From Cymodocea nodosa (Eukaryota > Streptophyta > Magnoliopsida > Alismatales > Cymodoceaceae), in assembly GCA_036874045.1 (NCBI GenBank), contig JAZBRI010000011.1:3348001-3412000 (forward strand): a DNA stretch of 64,000 bases, given 5' to 3'. Made by a program: the position numbers and the translations under genes. The notes under the pieces were generated by a model. It was given only the letters and a program-made list of their open reading frames with translations. It ran no database searches and was not told the origin of the DNA. Position 1 is the first letter of the stretch; every line of letters starts with the position of its first letter. Positions 57,219-64,000 of the stretch are shown here, one piece after another.

Positions 57219-59383
57219 TTAATCTTTCTTACTAAGTTCATCTACTTCTTTTTGGAGCTTTTCTAATTGTTGTTTTAATTGATTTATCCATTCTACAGCT
57301 CCTATAAATTCTCTAGAAGGTCTAGCAATAGAAGCAACAACAACAACATTATAATTTCTATATTCCTTCACTGAAATGCCATTGGATCTCATCCTTTTAG
57401 ATGTCCATTTCATTAAGTCTATTCCTTCCACCATTAGTAGTAGAATTAAATCTCCATAAAATAATTTCTTCTTTACTGCTCTAAGCTTGGAGATGAATAC
57501 TTTGAACTAATTCACTTGAATTCTGTTAACAATTGCATAAGTGGCCCACTTGACAAATTGACTGAGTTCAATATTGTGGCATTGTCTTTGATAAATAGTC
57601 TTCACCAGTATAGTTGCCACCATGTGTGCCTTCCCATTTAAGTATTTCATTCTGTTAAGTAATGGCACATGAGGGTCACTAGCTATACACTATTTTATTT
57701 CCTATTCAGTCTATTCTACAGTAGTTGTTTCTTCCAAAATTTCTATTCCTTCATTTCTCAATCCGAATATATTATGGAGAAGCTCTAGAGTTATCTGTAT
57801 AATGACTTACTCCACATTTGAGATTAATGTTCCTTCTTCTCTTAAGTTTGCATAAAAATATGGCACTAGATTTTCATAAATTGCATGCCCTTTAGTTTGA
57901 GGAATAAATTTCAGTAGGCCCTAGAATTCAAATAACTCTCTAATATCATCTATTCCAATCTAATTTACTGGCCTACTATAAATAATGTTGTACCCCTTTA
58001 TTTCTTGATACTTATCATATGCTTCCTGACTCTAGAAATGAACTTCATTTAGAATTGTTGCCTTTGTCAAGTTAGGAATCTAAATTTGTTATTCTTCAGG
58101 GATTTGTTCTTGAATTTCTTCTTCAAGTTGTTGAACTTGATGTTGAGGTTGTTGAAAATGTTCCAAAGATTCCTATATTTCAGTTTCTATTTGTGGTGGA
58201 GAGGTTGCAAAACTTTCCACACTCTTATCTTGTAAGTTTTCTAGTAATTGCTGAAGAGTTTCATTCTCTTTAGTAGAATCTATCAAATTGTTTTCTTCTT
58301 GTTCAGCTTCTTCTCTTTCTTTTTCCTCCTTACAACCAATCTCCATTGTTATTGTTCTTTTTGATTCAGTGGCAAATTGGGATGACGTCTCAGGCACAGT
58401 TGATTCTACCTTACTTCTATTTCAATTTCTTCAAGTTGTAGCTCTTTTTCAACCTATTTTTCTTCTTCTCTTTGCTTTGCTCTTGCTCTTCTTCTTCTTT
58501 AGATAATAATTCTACAAAAAAGGGCTCTTTATGCCTTCTTATAAATACTATAGGCTCGGATTTCATTTCTTCTTGAGCCTTAGGCATTATTTCTTTTCCC
58601 TTTCTTTTTCTTAACAGTTGTGCCTACTCTTCTTCTTCTTCCTCCTCAGATAGCAAGTCAACAAAAAGGGGCTCTTTAGGCCCTTAAAGCCATAAGAACT
58701 AGCTCTTCCTATTTCACTTCTTCCTTGATATTTATTAGACTTGAAGGTCCAGCTTCAACTTCTCTTGCAATTGATGTTCCAAATGCTTCCTAGTGTTTTT
58801 CAACTTTAATTTTATATTGGGCCCTCAATTTTTCTTCAACCTATCTCTTCTGAAGTGCATCAAACACAAAGTGTGCTTTGACTACTATCATATCTTCTGA
58901 TTCTCCTTGGTTTTTCCCAAATCAAACCAATTCTTCAAATTCTTCTTCCGAGGTTGGGCCCATGAATACTGCCCTTTCTGTTGGTCGGAGTGGTGGTACT
59001 AAAGGTCCTGCTTGTTGCTCTACTTCTATATACACTTCAATTTGCTCTCTTTCTTGTTGAATCCTCACATGAGCAGCTATCTTTCGTATGAACCACTGTT
59101 GTGACTTCCTCCTTATGAGTTCTAGGGCAACCTCATTGTTAGGTCTAATTCTCCTCTCCCTACTAATAGTAGTTTCTATTGCCACTCGTATTCTTGTTTC
59201 CATTATTGCAAGTATTCTAACATTTAAATCAAGTAAAACTCTCGTAAAATGAAAATGGTCAACTTCTACCTTTTCAAGTTGTTTTTCCCTAGTGGTGTTT
59301 CTGATTTTCTACCTTGTATGCCACTCTTCTGATTCTCTAAGAAATCTTGTAGTGTCGATTGAATCTTAGAAATTTGGTGTCAT
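57219..59383 (-). pseudogene. accessory ORF of Athila-like C3
   Basis: Minus-strand ATG at 59383 (MTPNF, then TAA). Readable with stops: EEWHTR, METRIRVAIETTISRERRIR, EQQAGPLVPPLRPTERAVFM, KRTITMEIGCKEEKEREEAE. The core reads IYENLVPYFYANLREEG, IFGLRNEGIEI, WATYAIVNRIQVN and LFYGDLILLLMVEGIDLMKW. The tail has ISVKEYRNYNVVVVASIARP and the coiled coil INQLKQQLEKLQKEVDELS. It is colinear with C1. YFYANL, GLRNEG, NRIQVN and LFYGD match A1's FYSNL, GLKNEG, NRIQINW and LFYGD. Function unknown. Confidence 0.8.
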
Positions 59384-60088
59384 CTTGTCCTTCGTGGTGT
59401 TATTGAATGGAATGAAGTAGCTCTAATCTTTACTGTGCTAAGTACTAAATGATTTCTACGGATAATGCCCCCAAATCCTAAGTTTTAGTTTAAGTAAACC
59501 CTAAGTTTTTGGCAAGTAATCAAGTCATTTCCTACGCAAACTTATCACTACTAACACGTATTACTCTGTGGAGTTACAATTAACTCCAAGAACTAAATCC
59601 GTAGACTTATCTTAAATACTCCGTTGAGTTACAGTTAACTCAATGGAGTAAGTTCATTAACTTATCCTTTACTCCATGGAGTAAGTTCATTGAGTTAAGC
59701 TTAACTCAACGGACCTCTCGTAAAGTTATATCTAATAAAAATAAATATAATAATAATTTTCATTTAGTCAACATTGAAGAATTTCTGGTCTGACTAACCT
59801 TGATTTTACTCTTTTCTTAACTTTGATTAGACTATGTACTTCCTCGGTCGAATTAAAAGATTTTTTTCTAACACTAGGTTGGTCGATACTATGTTTCAGT
59901 CAAATCGACACTTTACTTAATATAATTTTTTTTTTTTCTTTTCTCTTTTTTTTAGTTTCATTCAAACTGATGGATCCTTTCAACGTAACTGTTATAAAAT
60001 TTTTCTTTTAATTTCCTGCTTCGATAGAACCAATGATTTCTTCTGGTTATACTGTTACTATATTAAAATATATTTTTTTTACTTAATA
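59384..60088. other. spacer upstream of C3 accessory ORF with motif arrays
   Basis: No gene. CGTTGAGTTACAGTTAACTCAA (59622 onward; 59690-59720 similar) and a T-rich part with decayed TCGGTnnAACC palindromes (59840-60050), in the same order as 38158-38880. The ORF at 59823-60011 is a poly-T artefact. Confidence 0.6.
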
Positions 60089-60574
60089 GGACTTGAGTAG
60101 TCCTCTACTCTTACTTCTTCTATAATTCCAAAGGAACTTTTTGAAAATTTCAAAATAGGTCTAAGTCTTTATCCATTTACTTTAAATGTATTCTGATTTT
60201 TAGGATTTTCAATTTCAATAGCTCCATAAGAATAAATATTTCGAATTATGTAAGGTCCTGCCCATCTAGATCTTAATTTCCCTAAATGGTTATGAAGTCT
60301 AGTCATGTAAAGATATACTTCTTGACCTATTTCAAAAGTTTTTGGAATAATTTTCTTGTCATGCTAAAACTTCATTTTCTCTTTTTCTATTACAGTTTTC
60401 GAATAAGCTTCATTCCTAAATTTTTCTAATTCAATTAATTGTATCTTTCTATTTTTAGTAGCTTGATTAAAATTAGTGTTTAGAGTTTTTAATGCCCAAT
60501 AAGCTTTATGTTCAATTTTAGCTAGTAAATGGTAACTTTTTCCATATACTATCCTAAAAGGTGACATATCTAGG
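60089..60574 (-). pseudogene. pol: integrase C-terminal part of C3
   Basis: The minus strand reads MSPFRIVYGKSYHLLAKIEH, KAYWALKTLN, FRNEAYSKTVIEKEKMKF, stop, HDKKIIPKTFEIGQEVYLYM, RSRWAGPYIIRNIYSYGAIE and FKVNG-stop-RLRPILK. It matches the D integrase end ([20 protein letters not shown]) and proves that family C is Ty3/gypsy of the same lineage. The rest is cut off by A3. Confidence 0.9.
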
Positions 60575-62161
60575 TGTAGGATCGTATGGTTACACAAGAG
60601 GGGGGTGAATTGTGTTTTTCAACATATTTACTTATAATTGAAACTTTAAAATTAAAAACAAGTCGAGACACTATTTTCATCAAATCATTTTATTCAATGT
60701 TTCAATTACAATATATAATTTAATTTTCCTCAGAAATTATAGATACAACTATATAATGATACCATGTTTCATCTAATATATTTTATAACTACAAATAGAG
60801 AAAACTAATTTGCAGAATTTAAAACCTTTCTCCTTGTTTGAGATCTTTATTTTTCTTCTTCTTCTTTTTCTTCTTCAGCAATTCATTAGTGACGAATATC
60901 TGACTTTCTCCGCTTCACCGAATTTGCTTTCCTCTAATACTTCAGATCTTTAGTGACATAAATCTGACTTTTTCTGCTTCACTGAATTTTCTTCCATTTG
61001 AGAGCTTTTCCCAAAATAGGTGTTTTTGATCCCTGAAAATATATTTCATTTGGTGTGTAGGGATAATTGATCAACGACAATTCTATGCCTTTTATATTAT
61101 ATCTTCATTTCATGCATATCCTCCACGTTTAATCACTACCAATTTTCCACTCTTCACGTCTTCTCTTTTTCCTTCATTGAAATACACACATTCTGACCCA
61201 CATTTACATTTTGAATTTTCTTTAATCATCAATCTTGGATCTCTGAAAAATTTCCTACAAAATAAACTTTCTCGTCCAAATTTTTCATCAAGTGTAATAA
61301 GAAGTCATTGTGTTAATGTTAACTAAACGAGTAAAACAAGTAGATATATAACTTAACATATCTAACTTAACGAGTTCCTCATGTGCCAACTCACATGACA
61401 AGTACTATAACTAACTCAATGAACTAAGTCTATGGTGTTATGCTAACTCAATGAACCATCTTCGTGATGTTATGCTAACTCAACGAACCAACTCTGTTGT
61501 GTTATAGATAACTCAACGAACCAGTAATAAACAAATATTTTTATAATAAGAATTTTACCACGTGTAATAATAACAACTTTAAGTTTATAATGCTAACCTA
61601 ACGCGTTGCCTTAGTATTCAATATAACATCTCAACGCGTTTAGTTATGTTAACTTAACGAGTTAAACATGTGCAACTCACGTGATACAATATAACATTCG
61701 TAACCTTTAATTTCACCATGTACACAATACTAACCTAACGAGTTCGTCTCTTCATTTTGCTCTTTTACTCACTAACTTAATGAGTTCTCATGTAACCTAT
61801 TTTAACCTTTAAGCCTATAACTCAACAAGTTCTCATGTGACCTCTATACAAATAACACACTAACTCAACGAGTTGTCTAAACGTGCACTGTTCATGATAC
61901 AGAAAATATAACATTAAAACATATCATGCTTTCCAATAAAAACACACGTTAACTTAACATTTAGTTAAATGAGAAATTAACATAACGAAACGACTAGTTA
62001 TTTAACTTAGTATAATTTCAGATCCAATATAGACAAGTATTTATATCAGTAAACCTTTTCTATATTAATTGATGTCCTTAATTTACTTTCACAAACAATA
62101 GTAATTGAGCAAATATGATTACATTCATTTAGCACACATCATCAAAACAAAATACTCAACA
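60575..62161 (-). repeat. 3' LTR of element A3
   Basis: TGTAGGATCG to ACTCAACA, same ends as A1; 1587 bases. Left flank is CTAGG; the partner flank is outside the window. Minus-strand TATAAAAGG at 61088-61096. It has repeated TGTTATGCTAACTCAACGAACC units near 61440-61520. Confidence 0.9.
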
Positions 62162-62601
62162 ATCTCCCCCTTTTTGATGATGAAAAAACCATATTAAATC
62201 AATTATGAAATATATTTAACTCAACAAAGCACCTCTGTTGGGTTAATTTTTAATTCAACAACTAAGTTTGTTGACTTAAGTTCACTTAAGCTCATTTCTA
62301 TTGTTTGTGTAAAATTCACCTCTCAGAAATAAAACTTTTAGATTTCAATAACCACATAATCATCATCTCCCTTTATAATATATGCATTTAAACTCATAAT
62401 CATCTCCCCCCTTTTGTCATTAATCAAAAAGATGATTACATAGAATATTACTCGAGAGACATATTTACAACTAAACTTTCAGTAAACATTAATAAGAATG
62501 AAATCATTTACAGTAAAATGTACTGTTCAAATAATCAATCAAGAAATACAAACATTACATTTTGTATTCAAACACAAGTAAATAGACAAATGACTTGACA
62601 T
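62162..62601 (-). other. PPT region of A3
   Basis: Minus-strand AAAAAGGGGGAGAT next to the LTR, and GACAAAAGGGGGGAGA at about 62404-62420, the two-tract pattern of family A. No gene. Confidence 0.65.
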
Positions 62602-63360
62602 TTATCTATTCCTCCTAAGGATATCACTAATAGCATTACAAATTTTATCTCCTAGATGCCTAATTTCATTTCTGATGTCATTGAGCGCTGCATCTAGGTC
62701 AAGAGGTAGCTCAAGTTGCTATTGTACTTGATCTGAATTGCTTGGCTGTTGTGATTGTAGGTGTTCTGTATAGTCAGGTTGTTGTTGTTGTCGTTGTTGT
62801 GGCATGGCCTGGTATTTTTGCAAATCTTTGATACTAAAAGCTCTCATGCCTTTAGTTTCAGAGGGCTAGTTGGATAAAATTAATTGGTTTGCAAGAAGTC
62901 TACATACAACATCACCAAAAAATAACTTTGTACTCATATGTTGTAGTTGAGAAATGAAAACATCAAGCCAATTAATTTGAATTCTATTCAGGAGGTGATA
63001 AGTTGCATATAAACAACTTCTATTGACTTCCAAATTATGTTTGACTCTCTGAAATAAATTGGCATGCAGAATATTTGCAATAAACCTTGCCTCTACATTT
63101 AGATTTTCCATTAATCTCATTTTAGTGTATACACTTGGAACCTGTGATAACAATTGAATGTCCCATTCCAACTGTCTAATAATGTCAAATCTGTTCGTAA
63201 CAACAACACCTTCATTTCTTAATCCTAAAACTTCAAAAATCAATTCAGGAGATAAATTGAACTCCTGTTGATTTATTTGAGTTGTTAATATATTATCATT
63301 CTTGACCAAATTGTTGTTAAAAGCTGTAATAAGCTCTTTATATTGTTTCCATTTTGTTTC
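62602..63360 (-). pseudogene. accessory ORF of A3, 3' part, split by A4
   Basis: Open minus-strand frame from the A4 insertion: LSPELIFEVLGLRNEGVVVT, RLMENLNVEARFIANILHAN, YATYHLLNRIQINWLDVF, LFFGDVVCRLLANQLILSN. TAG at 62866-62868 is at the same place as in A1 and A2. GMRAFSIKDLQKYQAM, a Gln-rich tract and NDIRNEIRHLGDKICNAISD follow, TAA at 62602-62604. One further TAG lies in the Gln-rich part. Confidence 0.85.
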
Positions 63361-64000
63361 TGTAAGATCGTATGGCTACACAAGAGGGGGTGAATTGTGT
63401 TTTTCAACATTTTTGATTATAATTAAAACTTCAAAACTTAAAAAAAGTCGAGACACTATTTTCATAAAATAATTTTTATTCAAGGTTTCAATTACAATAT
63501 ACAATTCAATTCTCCTCAGAAATTGTAGATACAATTATATATTGATACCATGTTTCATCTATACAATTTCATAACTACAAATAAAGAAAACTAATTTGTG
63601 GAATTTAAAACATTTCTCCCTGTTTGAGATCTTTCTTCTTCTTCTCTTTCTTCTTCAGCAATTCTTCAGGAACGAATATCTAGTCTTTCTCTACTTCATC
63701 GAATTGCTTTCTTCTGATACTTCAAATCTTTAGTGACATAAATCTGACCTTTTCTGCTTCACTAAATTTTCTTCCATTTGAGACTTCAAATCTTCAGTGA
63801 CATAAATCTAACATTTTCTACTTCATTTAATTTTCTTCCATTTGAGAGCTTTTCCCCGAAGAGGTGTTTTTGATCCCTAAAAAGATTTTTCATTTGGTGT
63901 GCAAGGACAACTGATCAACGAGAATTCTATGCTTTTTATACTGTATCTTCATTTCATGCATATCCTCCACATTTAATCACTATCAGTCTTCCACTTCTTC
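63361..64000 (-). repeat. LTR of element A4, nested in A3 accessory ORF (runs off window)
   Basis: Begins TGTAAGATCGTATGG and follows the A LTR to the window end, including minus-strand TATAAAAAG near 63932. Left flank is GTTTC. It is separate from A3 because A3's own LTR is complete at 60575-62161. Confidence 0.88.

Larger units (their letters stand above)
57156..60574 (-). mobile_element. Athila-like element C3 (accessory ORF and integrase end)
   Basis: Minus-strand segment with integrase C-terminus (60574-60089), motif-rich spacer, and accessory ORF (59383-57219). It shows that in this family the accessory ORF follows integrase directly, which C1 cannot show. 3' LTR is probably 52876-54781. 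The 5' part is beyond the A3 insertion at 60575. Confidence 0.82.

Noticed and set aside
1-64000. tRNA, rRNA or other structured RNA genes
   Set aside because: Only PBS sequences complementary to tRNA ends were found; no full tRNA or rRNA sequence was recognised.

Overview
This window looks like plant (probably eudicot) nuclear DNA. It is AT-rich and consists almost entirely of nested, decayed LTR retrotransposons. I see no bacterial-type operons, no rRNA or tRNA genes, no CRISPR array and no undisrupted host gene. The only host-like gene is an F-box gene lying inside a retroelement. Lineages were assigned by reading protein motifs, LTR ends, primer binding sites (PBS) and polypurine tracts (PPT); no database was searched. 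Family letters A to E are mine.

Layout: (1) 1-2003 and 23129-27646 are the two parts of a plus-strand Ty1/copia element of Sirevirus type (family B): gag tail, protease, integrase, start of RT, then RNase H and an accessory ORF. (2) It is split by a minus-strand Ty3/gypsy element of Athila type (family D, about 2011-23128). (3) That element is split in its RT by a minus-strand Sirevirus-like element (A1, 7984-19321) with complete LTRs, a tRNA-iMet PBS and a perfect 5-bp target-site duplication. (4) 27647-49810 is a second family A element on the plus strand (A2). Its 5' LTR looks like a B/A hybrid and its gag is split by a minus-strand Athila-like element (C1, about 30019-40351). C1 carries the F-box gene, a gag core and an accessory ORF. 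(5) 49811-54781 is a jumble of family C LTRs in both orientations. (6) 54782-57155 is a fragment of a third Sirevirus-like family (E). (7) 57156-60574 is the 3' half of another Athila-like C element (C3: accessory ORF and integrase end). It is cut by A3 (60575 onward), which is cut in turn by A4 (63361 to the window end).

Two things stand out. First, a long accessory ORF lies downstream of pol in families A and B (Ty1/copia) and also in family C (Ty3/gypsy), with recognisably the same core domain in all three. The A1 copy is one 757-codon frame broken only by three TAG codons, all three present at the same places in A2. Second, short inverted motif pairs (TTTCGGATAGTTA with TAACTATCCGAAA; TTGAGTTA with TAACTCAA; CACGTG) recur densely in the LTRs of unrelated families. 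Related motifs recur in the non-coding stretch just upstream of the accessory ORFs. This is compatible with a shared regulatory logic for LTRs and accessory ORFs, but I could not test it.

Nearly every ORF is broken. Where two copies can be compared, many stops are CAG to TAG, TGG to TGA or TAG, or CGA to TGA, as expected from C-to-T decay in silenced, methylated DNA.
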